A DNA stretch of 64,000 bases. Origin: Bacteroidales bacterium. GTDB lineage: Bacteria; Bacteroidota; Bacteroidia; Bacteroidales; UBA10428. Under the pieces are notes generated by a model. That model was not told the origin of the DNA, did no database searches, and saw only the letters and a program-made list of their open reading frames with translations. Below are positions 45,155 through 54,430 of the stretch, piece by piece. The translations under genes and the position numbers were made by a program. Numbering within the stretch: position 1 is the first letter of the stretch; every line of letters starts with the position of its first letter. Location: assembly GCA_016928305.1 (NCBI GenBank), contig JAFGKY010000002.1:62001-126000 (forward strand), in the 5' to 3' direction.

Positions 45155-47248
45155 ATGTCAATCAGATATATTATGTTAAAGGCAATCCCGTTATTAATGG
45201 TCCTGTCCATTCTTAGCAACAGCGTATTCTCTCAGGATCCTTTACAGGAACCGTCAGAAACCATCCAATCGATTATGGAATCGATGGAAGAAAACGGCAG
45301 GCTGCCCGAAGATTTCTCGGACATGCTTGATAATCTTGACTTTTTCAGGGAAAATCCGCTTAACCTTAACCAGGCTGTCCGTGAAGACCTGGAAAAGTTT
45401 TTGTTCCTGACTGATTTTCAGATTCAGAGTCTTCTTGATTACCGGGATAATCACGGACCGATACTGACATTGTATGAACTGCAGCTGGTAATCGGATACG
45501 ATAGCAGTACCATCGTAAAACTCCTTCCCTATGTCACAGCAGGTGATGCAAAAAGTGATAATCATCTGCACTTTAAACCAATGATCCGTAAAGGAACCCA
45601 TGAAGTTATTGCAAAAGAACAACGTATTCTTCAAACTCCTGAAGGATATAAGGAAATACCCGATTCTGTGCTTCCGGAAGAAGCCGGCACAAGGTATCCG
45701 GGGTGCAGGGACCGTTTCCTTTTGAAATACCGGTATCACTGTCAAAAACGGATTTTCCTTGCACTGACGATGGAAAAAGATGCCGGAGAAGAGTTCTTTA
45801 CGGGATCCAATCGTCATGGTTTTGATTTCTATTCAGGCTATATCAGGGTAAATAATATCGGTCCGTTTAAATCCATCCTGATTGGTGATTATCAGATAAC
45901 TGCCGGACAAGGACTTACCTTGTGGACGGGTCAGGCCTTTGGAAAATCCATGTTTCCTTCAGCTATCTATAGGCGACAGGAGTGCTTGAAAAACTACGGG
46001 TCAACGGATGAATCATTATTCTTCAGAGGTATTACCACCTCTCTCTCCATTAAGCACTTCACCTGCCTTGCATTCTTCTCCGCAAAACCGGTTGACGCCA
46101 ATATAACGGATACGCTAACATCGGGCACCGTTTTATTTTCTTCTTTTCAGGAAACAGGATACCATCGGACGGCTGCAGAGATCAGCGATGAGAATGCCCT
46201 ATCCGAAACTGCAACCGGAGGATTGGTATTGTATAAGAATAACTGGCTGAAGTTAGGATCAACAGTGGTAGCTTATTTTTACAGTGGTAAAAAGCAAAAA
46301 CCCGAAGAATTGTACCGGAAATACGAATTCTGGGGTGACCGGCTGCTCAATGCCGGACTGGATTACAGCCTTTCATTCAGGAAACTACAGTTGTTTGGTG
46401 AAATATCGTGGGGCAATAAAGCATTAGCAACGCTCAATGGAGCAATCCTGAATGCCCATCAGCGGGTTAGTTTTTCACTGCTTCAGCGTTACTATGATCC
46501 TCAGTATTATGCCCGTTATTCAACCGCCATATCCGAGAATACGCATCCATGCAATGAAAATGCCATTTATCTGGGCACTGTATTTAATCCCTTCCGGTAT
46601 GTAAAGATAACAGCCTATGCCGATTTTTTTCGTTTTCCCTGGCTTACTTATACCTCACGGCAGCCATCTTCAGGATCAGAGGTATTTTTACAGGTTGATA
46701 TCAAACCGAATAAAGACCTTATGTTTTATTTAAGATTCAAAAATAAGAATGCCATCGTCAGTTATACGGATGAAGATTCTCCAATCAAAGCGGCGCAAAA
46801 TCAAAAAAGTAATGCAATACGCCTGCATTGCAGTTATAAGGTAAACCAAAGCCTGCAATTGCGCAGTCGTGCGGAATATAAAAACATACATGCAGACAGT
46901 ACCGGTAAAAGTGAAGGTTTTATGCTTTATCAGGATATTGTATACAGGTTTTCCAAGATACCCCTGCAGCTGTCTATACGTTACATGTTATACAAAACCG
47001 ATGATTATGCCTCAAGGATATATGCCTATGAAGATGATGTATTGTATTCCTATTCAGTTGCGGCTGTATACGATGATGGAAACCGAAGTTATATCGTATT
47101 ACGCTATGATATTACAAAAAAACTAACTCTCTGGTGTAAATGGGGGCAGACTGTTTTAAATGATGCATCCAGCCTGGGAACAGGATTGGATGAAATTAAC
47201 GGAAATTCCCGATCGGAAATCAAACTGCAGGTACGATGGGTCTTCTGA
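45155..47248 (+). CDS. Exported protein: helix-hairpin-helix plus beta-barrel-like region
   Basis: A 697-residue protein with a signal peptide (MSIRYIMLKAIPLLMVLSI... ending VFSQ). Residues 60-130 contain two helix-hairpin-helix-like units (LNLNQAVREDLEKFLFLTDFQ and DNHGPILTLYELQLVIGYD). The remaining 530 residues are rich in alternating aromatic strands (for example YVKITAYADFFRFPW, ITKKLTLWCKWGQTV) and end in a Phe (VRWVF), as outer-membrane barrels do. ComEA-like HhH domains bind DNA, so DNA uptake is one guess; the domain may also only contact protein. ATG at 45155 is chosen; 45173 is an alternative. Confidence 0.7.
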   Translation: MSIRYIMLKAIPLLMVLSILSNSVFSQDPLQEPSETIQSIMESMEENGRLPEDFSDMLDNLDFFRENPLNLNQAVREDLEKFLFLTDFQIQSLLDYRDNHGPILTLYELQLVIGYDSSTIVKLLPYVTAGDAKSDNHLHFKPMIRKGTHEVIAKEQRILQTPEGYKEIPDSVLPEEAGTRYPGCRDRFLLKYRYHCQKRIFLALTMEKDAGEEFFTGSNRHGFDFYSGYIRVNNIGPFKSILIGDYQITAGQGLTLWTGQAFGKSMFPSAIYRRQECLKNYGSTDESLFFRGITTSLSIKHFTCLAFFSAKPVDANITDTLTSGTVLFSSFQETGYHRTAAEISDENALSETATGGLVLYKNNWLKLGSTVVAYFYSGKKQKPEELYRKYEFWGDRLLNAGLDYSLSFRKLQLFGEISWGNKALATLNGAILNAHQRVSFSLLQRYYDPQYYARYSTAISENTHPCNENAIYLGTVFNPFRYVKITAYADFFRFPWLTYTSRQPSSGSEVFLQVDIKPNKDLMFYLRFKNKNAIVSYTDEDSPIKAAQNQKSNAIRLHCSYKVNQSLQLRSRAEYKNIHADSTGKSEGFMLYQDIVYRFSKIPLQLSIRYMLYKTDDYASRIYAYEDDVLYSYSVAAVYDDGNRSYIVLRYDITKKLTLWCKWGQTVLNDASSLGTGLDEINGNSRSEIKLQVRWVF

Positions 47249-47486
47249 ACTGCAAAGCATAAATTATACATTTTCGATAGTAATATGCATATAAGCTGGC
47301 AACTGGTGCGACTATGAAAACGATTGCAACTTAAAACAATCACAGCAAAAAAACCCTCTTGTCTGATTTTTCTCCTGATTGGTCGATTTTCCTTTTATTT
47401 ATAAAAGGTTAACATCATTTTTGTACTTCAATTGATCTTTTTCTCAAGATATTTGTTTGGTATATGAAAACTATTCAAAACGTTTT

Positions 47487-49976
47487 ATGAAAAGAAAAGC
47501 ATTGTGGTTTATTTGGATTCTTTTGCTGGGTGGTATATTCTATTATAACGTTCAGGCTCAACAGGGAAATTTTGATCCTTCGAACATGCCGAAAAACGGT
47601 ACCATTACAGGAAAGGTTCAGGATGGAAGTTCGAATGAATACGTTGAATATGCCATCGTAAGTTTATACAAGCAAAAAGATTCATCGCTGGTGACAGGTA
47701 CAATTACCGACGGTCATGGAGCATTTTCACTGAAAGAGCTGGCATATGGCATGTATTACATTGAAGCCAGTTTTATAGGTTTCGATAAATTTCGTCTCAA
47801 AAAGGTGTTAATAACTCCTCAAAAGCCAACCGTTGATGTAGGAGACCTTAAAATCATGCCGGCAGTGGTAAATATCAATGAAGTAGTGGTGACTGCAGAT
47901 AATAATATCGTGGAATACAAAATCGATAAAAAAGTAGTCACCCTGGGTCAGGATATGACTTCTGCAGGTGGAACCGTATCTCAGGCATTGGAAAATACTC
48001 CTTCTATTGAGGTTGATATCGAAGGAAATGTAACCTTAAGGGGAAGTTCAAACTTCAAAGTCCTGATCGATGGAAAGCCCAGTGTTCTCCAGGGCAGTGA
48101 TGCCCTCGAACAAATACCGGCCAGTTCAGTCCATAGTGTTGAGATTATCACAAACCCATCTGCAAAATATGACCCCGACGGAGCTGCCGGCATTATCAAC
48201 CTGGTAATGAAAAAGCAAAAACAGCGTGGATTCAATGGCGTTATCAATGCTTCAGTTGGAACACGCAACAAATACGATGCTGATTTTCTTCTGAATGCCA
48301 GACTCGACAAAACGAATTTCTTTCTGGGCGGTCAATACAGCGACCGGAGTTTTTATAATGAAGGAACATCGGAGAGGCAGGTCTATCGCCAAGATACCAC
48401 ATTTTATACCCTCACTGACCGCGAAGGAGAATTTAGCCGTGATGGATTTTCCATAAGGGCAGGGGCAGATTATTATATTACCGACAAAAGCACGGTAACA
48501 CTTCAGGGACGTTTTCGCAAACGTAATTTTGCCAGGATTTTTGATAACACCTTCACGGAATATAACAACATGGAAGATTCCATCATTTATTACCTGGAGG
48601 ATAACAATGCATCGGATAAAGAACATGAATTTGATCTGTCCCTGGACTTTAGAAAAGAATATACAAATCCGTTGCATGAACTGAAAGCTTCGGTATTTTT
48701 TTCTCAGGAAGTTGAAAGTGAAACCGAAGCCATAAATGAACAGTATACTGACCCCGAATGGCAACCGCTGTTCCAAAATACATCGGTGAACCGTTCATTT
48801 GAAGAAAGAACTGAAAAACAACTGCGTGCCCAGATCGATTATGTCCATCCGTTTAATGAACACACAAAGTTTGAAGCCGGATTTCAATCACGCTGGGATA
48901 TGGCCAAAGCGGATTATAATTTTGAAGATTATGACACCGTCCGGAATGACTGGATTACGAACAACGAATTGAGCAATAAACTGGATTATCTTGATGCCAT
49001 TCAATCGATTTATGGCATATATACCGGGAAATTAGGAAAATTCGGCTACCAGGGAGGATTAAGAGTTGAATACGATAACCGGTACATTAATCAAATCACG
49101 CTGGATGAGGAATACCGGTATGAAAAGCTGCATTTTTTCCCGTCTTTTTATATTACACGTGAACTTCCCAAAAATATGCAGTTGCAATTAAGTTACAGCC
49201 GGCGAATCGACAGACCCCGGGAACGTGATCTGAACCCGTTCAAGGATTATATGGATAACCAGAATATCCGTGTCGGAAATCCTTCATTGAGTCCCGAATT
49301 CACTAATTCATTCGAATTGAATTATCAAATACCGTTTAAAAAGAATCTTGTTTCATTTGAAGCCTTTTACAGGCATACCAATAATGTTATCACAAGGTAT
49401 ACCGAATATGATACCATTAACGATATTTTTATTCATACTGTGAACAACGCCGATAAAGATTATTCATCCGGCGGCGAACTGATGGCCAATATCAACATCA
49501 CGCGCTGGTGGTTATTCACACTCTCGGGAAATATATTTTATTACAGCCTGTCCGGTGAAAATGAAGGTGAATATATTACACGCACGACAACCTCCTGGGG
49601 TGGCAACACCAATATGATCTTCAAACTTAAATGGGACACACGTATTCAGCTGATGGGCATGTATCGCGGGCCCAGTGTAACGCTTCAGGGTGAACGCAAA
49701 GGTTTCTTCTTCACCAATTTTGCTATCCGCAAAGACTTTCTTGACAGAAAGCTGAGTGTAACCCTTAACGTACGTGACATTTTTAGAACCGGAAAATTTT
49801 CGTTTACGTCTGAAGGAAGCGGTTTCTATACCTCACAGGAGATGCGACGTGAGGCACCCATGGTGATGCTTTCCTTGTCATACAGAATCAACAACTACAA
49901 ACAAAAACGAAACGGGAACAACAACGGAAATGGAGAAGAAATCCAGGAAATGGACTTTCAGGACGGTGGTATGTAA
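47487..49976 (+). CDS. TonB-dependent-receptor-like outer-membrane beta-barrel protein
   Basis: An 829-residue protein: signal peptide (MKRKALWFIWILLL... ending VQAQQ), a carboxypeptidase-regulatory-like domain (GTITGKVQDGSSNEYVEYAIVS), a plug-like domain (VSQALENTPSIEVDIEGNVTLRG and VEIITNPSAKYDPDGAAGIINL) and an OMP_b-brl_3 barrel with SYSRRIDRPRERDLNPF. No SusD partner follows, so it is likely a ligand importer or surface protein outside the Sus type. The frame start at 47457 is rejected in favour of ATG 47487. The C-terminus has a Gly/Asn-rich segment and acidic end. Confidence 0.87.
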   Translation: MKRKALWFIWILLLGGIFYYNVQAQQGNFDPSNMPKNGTITGKVQDGSSNEYVEYAIVSLYKQKDSSLVTGTITDGHGAFSLKELAYGMYYIEASFIGFDKFRLKKVLITPQKPTVDVGDLKIMPAVVNINEVVVTADNNIVEYKIDKKVVTLGQDMTSAGGTVSQALENTPSIEVDIEGNVTLRGSSNFKVLIDGKPSVLQGSDALEQIPASSVHSVEIITNPSAKYDPDGAAGIINLVMKKQKQRGFNGVINASVGTRNKYDADFLLNARLDKTNFFLGGQYSDRSFYNEGTSERQVYRQDTTFYTLTDREGEFSRDGFSIRAGADYYITDKSTVTLQGRFRKRNFARIFDNTFTEYNNMEDSIIYYLEDNNASDKEHEFDLSLDFRKEYTNPLHELKASVFFSQEVESETEAINEQYTDPEWQPLFQNTSVNRSFEERTEKQLRAQIDYVHPFNEHTKFEAGFQSRWDMAKADYNFEDYDTVRNDWITNNELSNKLDYLDAIQSIYGIYTGKLGKFGYQGGLRVEYDNRYINQITLDEEYRYEKLHFFPSFYITRELPKNMQLQLSYSRRIDRPRERDLNPFKDYMDNQNIRVGNPSLSPEFTNSFELNYQIPFKKNLVSFEAFYRHTNNVITRYTEYDTINDIFIHTVNNADKDYSSGGELMANINITRWWLFTLSGNIFYYSLSGENEGEYITRTTTSWGGNTNMIFKLKWDTRIQLMGMYRGPSVTLQGERKGFFFTNFAIRKDFLDRKLSVTLNVRDIFRTGKFSFTSEGSGFYTSQEMRREAPMVMLSLSYRINNYKQKRNGNNNGNGEEIQEMDFQDGGM

Positions 49977-50521
49977 TGAAGGGGATAATCAGCCCCTCAA
50001 TGCATGAACCGTCAGACACCTTACTTTTTCAGTCGTGCAGTCTGGCGGTCATAAAGTTCTGCAGTCTTGTGTTCTTGCGGTCATGCAGTCTCATAGTCAT
50101 TGTTCTTTAATCTTGGTTCTTGGTTCTATAATAATTTCCGATATCCGATTTTAGATTTTCGATATCCGATTTTCGTTATCCGATTTCCGAAGTTTCACCC
50201 CAAAACCCGCCTCACCAAACCCAAAACTACCGGTTACCGATTACCGAATACCTTCTCCCCGTCTTTAATCTTTAATCTTTTGTCTTTATTCTTGATTCTT
50301 GCTTCTTGGTTCTTGGCTCTTGGTTCTATTTTAATTTACGATGTACAATGTACAATGTACGATTTTTGAAGTTTTCTTCCAACACCCCAAAACCTTACAT
50401 TACAAACCCACACTACTGGTCACTCGTCACTTGTCACTTCTTCCTGTCTTTTATCTTTAATCTTTTGTCTTGATTCATAAAATATCAATACCTTGCAACA
50501 GAATACAACACTGTTTGTATC
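49977..50521. repeat. 545-base intergenic region made of stuttering short repeats
   Basis: No real gene. Three blocks are visible. 50025-50100: degenerate CAGTC/CGGTCAT units. 50101-50335: TTCTTGGTTCTTGG, CGATATCCGATTTT and TCTTTAATCTTTAATC words. 50335-50480: GTACAATGTACAATGTAC, TCACTCGTCACTTGTCAC and again TTTAATCTTT. A short hairpin (AGGGG...CCCCT) just after 49976 could end the preceding transcript. The last 40 bases have TTTTG and TACCTTG at promoter-like spacing before the alpha-galactosidase gene, one base short of consensus. Confidence 0.65.
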
Positions 50522-52360
50522 ATGAGATATTCATCCTTATTCTTTTTCACTTTTTTCATATTGACCAATACTGCAGGACAGATTTCCAATCCGGTTACAC
50601 CGAATCAAAAAGAATTTCACCGGTGGGCGGTAACTCCTCCCATGGGCTGGAACAGCTGGGACTGTTATGGTCCTACGGTCACCGAATCCGAAGTGAAAGC
50701 CAATGCTGATTATATGGCTGAGCATTTGAAACGTTTCGGATGGGAATACATAGTGGTGGATATCCGCTGGTACGTTGGCAACGACAAGGCTCATGGTTAC
50801 AATGAGATCAATCCCGATTATTCTGTTGATGAATTTGGCAGGTTTATGCCTGCGGTGAACCGGTTCCCTTCTTCAGCCAACGGAAAAGGATTTAAACCCC
50901 TGGCCGATTATGTTCATGATAAAGGATTGAAATTTGGCATTCATATTATGCGGGGAATACCTAAAATAGCGGTTGAAAAGGATTTGCCGGTTTTAAACAG
51001 CGATGCGACAGCCTGTGATATCTACAGTGAACGGATGCTGTGCCGGTGGCTTGGTGATATGTACACCATTGAAAAGGAGAAGGATGGCGCGCAGGAATAC
51101 TACAATTCGCTGTTCAGCCTTTACGCATCCTGGGGGGTGGATTTCATCAAAGTGGATGACCTTTCTTCACCTTATCACACCGGTGAAATTGAAATGATCC
51201 GGAAAGCCATCGACAGTTGTGGCCGCAAGGTCGTTTTCAGCACTTCACCCGGAGAAACGCCTATCCATAATGCATTGCACGTGCAGCAACATGCCAATAT
51301 GTGGCGCATTGTAGGCGATTTCTGGGATAACTGGCCACAGCTGAAGGAACATTTTGAAGTTTGTCGCCGATGGGCACCATTTATTAGTCCGGGAGCCTGG
51401 CCCGATGCCGACATGTTGCCGCTCGGGCACATCGGGATCCGTGCTGAAAGAGGCGATGACCGCATGTCAAGGCTTACACACGACGAGCAGCACACCCTTA
51501 TAACGCTGTTTGTCATATTCCGCTCTCCGCTTATGTTTGGGGGCAACCTGCCCGATAACGATGCTTTCACCCTTTCGCTTCTGACAAATAAAGAAATACT
51601 GGCAGTAAGCCAATCAAGCACAAACAACCGTGAATTGTTTTCGGGTAACGGATTGATCGCCTGGGCAGCCGATGATCCTCAGACCGGTGACAAATTTCTG
51701 GCCCTTTTCAATACCGTCGACCGGGAGGAGCTGTACAAAGAAAAAGCGTTGTGGTCAAGCGGAGTTATAACAAAGCAAACACCAGGGCAACAGGTATCCG
51801 TTGAATTCAATATTACCGGTGCTGAAAAACTATACCTGGCTGTCGACAACGCAGGTGATAACAACGACTGGGACCATGCCGACTGGATCGATCCCATCCT
51901 GGTTAATGAAACAGATACATTTCGGCTGACATCGATGCCTTGGAAAAAAGCCACTGCCGGCTGGGGTGAAGTCAGTATTAACAAAAGCGTTTCCGGTGGT
52001 GACTTAATTGTTAATAACAAAAGGAGGGAAAACGGTATTGGCACACACTCCAATTCAGTCATCGAATATGATATCCCGCAGGGATATAAAAAGTTTAAAG
52101 CAACAGCTGGTCTTGATAATGCCTGTGTAGTTCAACATACCGGGGCAACCGTTGAATTCATGGCCTTTACACAAGATCCGGCCGGACCGGTTCCGGATGA
52201 TTCAGCAACCATTACTGTACAACTTCAACAACTTGGCCTCGACGGTGAATGTATTATTAAGGATTTGTGGACAGGTGAAAACCTGGGAATTTTCAGCCAT
52301 ACATTTTCAAGGGCAATACGACGCCATGCCTCGGGATTGTACAGGATTTCAAAAAAATAA
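50522..52360 (+). CDS. GH27 alpha-galactosidase with inserted NPCBM domain
   Basis: A 612-residue exported enzyme. Signal peptide ends near TAGQ (20). The GH27 barrel starts TPPMGWNSWDCYGP; nucleophile D212 lies in FIKVDDL and the acid/base D295 in GAWPDADML. The C-terminal beta domain starts at about 390 (KFLALFNTV), is interrupted by an NPCBM carbohydrate-binding-like domain (about 410-560, WDHADWIDPIL, GIGTHSNSVIEYDIP) and resumes at ITVQLQQLGLDGECIIKDLWTGENLG. Expected to release terminal alpha-galactose (or a related sugar) from plant or microbial glycans in the periplasm. Confidence 0.9.
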   Translation: MRYSSLFFFTFFILTNTAGQISNPVTPNQKEFHRWAVTPPMGWNSWDCYGPTVTESEVKANADYMAEHLKRFGWEYIVVDIRWYVGNDKAHGYNEINPDYSVDEFGRFMPAVNRFPSSANGKGFKPLADYVHDKGLKFGIHIMRGIPKIAVEKDLPVLNSDATACDIYSERMLCRWLGDMYTIEKEKDGAQEYYNSLFSLYASWGVDFIKVDDLSSPYHTGEIEMIRKAIDSCGRKVVFSTSPGETPIHNALHVQQHANMWRIVGDFWDNWPQLKEHFEVCRRWAPFISPGAWPDADMLPLGHIGIRAERGDDRMSRLTHDEQHTLITLFVIFRSPLMFGGNLPDNDAFTLSLLTNKEILAVSQSSTNNRELFSGNGLIAWAADDPQTGDKFLALFNTVDREELYKEKALWSSGVITKQTPGQQVSVEFNITGAEKLYLAVDNAGDNNDWDHADWIDPILVNETDTFRLTSMPWKKATAGWGEVSINKSVSGGDLIVNNKRRENGIGTHSNSVIEYDIPQGYKKFKATAGLDNACVVQHTGATVEFMAFTQDPAGPVPDDSATITVQLQQLGLDGECIIKDLWTGENLGIFSHTFSRAIRRHASGLYRISKK

Positions 52361-52396
52361 GATTACAACACCTCACCTGTTACACATTATCTATTG

Positions 52397-52416
52397 CCCC
52401 TGGCTTTAGCCAGGGG
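52397..52416. terminator. Bidirectional terminator hairpin
   Basis: CCCCTGGC-TTTA-GCCAGGGG forms an 8-base-pair stem with a 4-base loop between the convergent alpha-galactosidase and DUF362 genes. An A-rich flank follows on the plus strand, so the U-tract is imperfect; the element may also be a member of a dispersed repeat. Confidence 0.55.
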
Positions 52417-52437
52417 ATCAAAAAATTGTTTCTCTCT

Positions 52438-54390
52438 CTATCTTACGATAATCTTTATCTTACTACTGTAATTCCCTGACTTTAATACACACAGGAACGT
52501 TCCGCTTTTTATCTTTTCCCTGCCGTCACCGTTCAGCTGCCAGTCAAATGTGTGACTGCCCTCTGTCAGGTTGGCATCCATAAGGTTCATGATGAGTCGT
52601 CCATTCAGATCATAAATCATCAGCGACGTTTTACCGGATTGAGGAAGGTTAAAGGCAAAAGTGGCTTTTGTGTCAACAGGATTGGGATATACCGATAAAC
52701 CGACATTTTCCGTCAACGATTGTTGAGGCAATGCATTTGGCTGTCCGGCATTTGTATAGAATTTAATTCCCGCAAGCCGGTCACCGGCATCCGATGTACT
52801 GATGTTTTCACAAATATTCAGGGTAAAACTATAGTCGGCATATTTATGGTATGTTTTGACAAGCAGGGTATTTTCACCCTCCTTCACAGTGATCACCGGT
52901 TTAACTTTAACCAGATCCTTATCGCCAAATGTCGTAGTCCCGGTGAAGGAATATACTTTTTCTCCGTTGAGATATACAATAATACCCTCGTCATACCCCA
53001 GCCATAATTGAGCTTGTTCCTCCTTCAGGGCCGAGAAACAGGTGAAGGCATAGCTGACAACATCAACCGGATCATTATAATAACTGATCAGATCGATGCG
53101 GTCATCAAAAAAATAAACCGGTTGTGACCAGCCGTTTTTTCCTGCTTCCGGGACAAGACTTGCCTCCCCGGCAATGTATTCTGTTGAAATATCGCTTCCG
53201 GTAAAAGGCTGAGAAAGTATCCATGTGCGGTTACTCCGGCCAAACAAACCGTTACTTTCCTGATTCTTAGCTACATTCTTTTTCGTAGCATCAATGGTTG
53301 CTCCCACCACCTCTATCTTTTCAGCATCATTGGTGCCAAGCCCTACCTTCTCCGCCAGGACTATATGGTCGATATCATCGGGATTCAGGCAAAACAGCTT
53401 TGTACAAACATGATCAACAGCTACCGGATCAGCTCCTGCAACAATGGTATTGAATCGTACCTGGTTATATCCCTTATAAGTTTTGTAAGATTCCAGGGTC
53501 ATGATGGCATCCACCACAACAAAATCAATACCGGCAATGGAAGAGAAATCAACAATTTCTTCATCCGTCCAGCGCCGCTGATTAACATCATGGAAGAGAT
53601 TATGATACAAAGTCGGACCACTCTCTTTATTATAACCATAGTAAGCCCCCGGAGCAGTTCCAATCTGGTTCTTCAGTACACAGGTAATGCCTGTGTTATG
53701 AATTTTCAATACCGGTATGCTGATATATACATCAGCCTCCAGTTCTTCCTTGTGTACATAATAACTGTCGTTGTGCGGAGCAGCAGTGGCTTTATTGCCC
53801 AGAGAAACTTCCACCAGGTCGGCAAATGACTGGTTCAGGTTCAGCAACCTGAAGTTTATTGTATCAAGGTCGGGATCCGTTAAAAGATCGGTATAACCGG
53901 AATTCTCCCATACACTGCCGGCAACGGCCGGATTATCATTAATCCTTGCCGTGCCTTCGGCAATAACGATCTCAACATCGCCTGCAGCATGATCGTGTAT
54001 GATTTTTACCACTGCTTTGACCACCCTGACATCCGTATTTTCTCCATATCCGGAAGGGATGTTACCTCCAACCAGGTTGACCTTAAGCATTACCTTGTCA
54101 CCTTTTTCTATGACCCAGTCGAGACCTCCCTGGAGCTCAATGGCTTTTCTCACCATAGCTTCAATCTGCTCATAGTCCGGATCTACTGTTCTTGAAACCT
54201 GACTGGCCAATCCTTCATAATCAGAAGGAACGATAGCTACTTTTGTTGTAGCACCCGACACCACGTCAAATTCAGATTCATTCTTGAAAGTCCCTGCTAC
54301 GGATGCATATTGATCCGATGTAGCCAAATCCCAGCAAATAGCTGAAAATGCAACAACAATAAGTGCAACCCATCCCCACGTTTTTTTCAT
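52438..54390 (-). CDS. Secreted DUF362 protein with T9SS type A sorting domain
   Basis: A 650-residue protein from the ATG at 54390 (signal segment MKKTWGWVALIVVAFSAICWD). Residues 60-350 are DUF362-like (KVMLKVNLVGGNIPSGYG, VEIVIAEGTAR, VDAIMTLESYKTYKGY, VAGADPVAVDHVC). About 480-560 is a beta-sandwich region, and the last 85 residues are a type A sorting domain (LSVYPNPVDTKATFAF, YDLNGRLI, SGTFLCVLKSG). DUF362 proteins are often linked to Fe-S ferredoxin-like functions, but here no ferredoxin domain is present and export is predicted. Function unknown. Confidence 0.82.
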   Translation of the reverse strand: MKKTWGWVALIVVAFSAICWDLATSDQYASVAGTFKNESEFDVVSGATTKVAIVPSDYEGLASQVSRTVDPDYEQIEAMVRKAIELQGGLDWVIEKGDKVMLKVNLVGGNIPSGYGENTDVRVVKAVVKIIHDHAAGDVEIVIAEGTARINDNPAVAGSVWENSGYTDLLTDPDLDTINFRLLNLNQSFADLVEVSLGNKATAAPHNDSYYVHKEELEADVYISIPVLKIHNTGITCVLKNQIGTAPGAYYGYNKESGPTLYHNLFHDVNQRRWTDEEIVDFSSIAGIDFVVVDAIMTLESYKTYKGYNQVRFNTIVAGADPVAVDHVCTKLFCLNPDDIDHIVLAEKVGLGTNDAEKIEVVGATIDATKKNVAKNQESNGLFGRSNRTWILSQPFTGSDISTEYIAGEASLVPEAGKNGWSQPVYFFDDRIDLISYYNDPVDVVSYAFTCFSALKEEQAQLWLGYDEGIIVYLNGEKVYSFTGTTTFGDKDLVKVKPVITVKEGENTLLVKTYHKYADYSFTLNICENISTSDAGDRLAGIKFYTNAGQPNALPQQSLTENVGLSVYPNPVDTKATFAFNLPQSGKTSLMIYDLNGRLIMNLMDANLTEGSHTFDWQLNGDGREKIKSGTFLCVLKSGNYSSKIKIIVR

Positions 54391-54430
54391 TTCTGTTATT
54401 TTTATATTATCTCTACTATACGTCACAAAA

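Noticed and set aside
45254-45817. 187-codon minus-strand open frame
   Set aside because: Antisense to the exported helix-hairpin-helix gene, which has clear signal and domain structure; no sign of an independent protein.
48252-48776. 174-codon minus-strand open frame
   Set aside because: Antisense shadow of the outer-membrane barrel gene.
50100-50521. Repeat blocks considered as a CRISPR array
   Set aside because: Units are 6-14 bases, imperfect and contiguous, with no regular spacers and no cas genes nearby.
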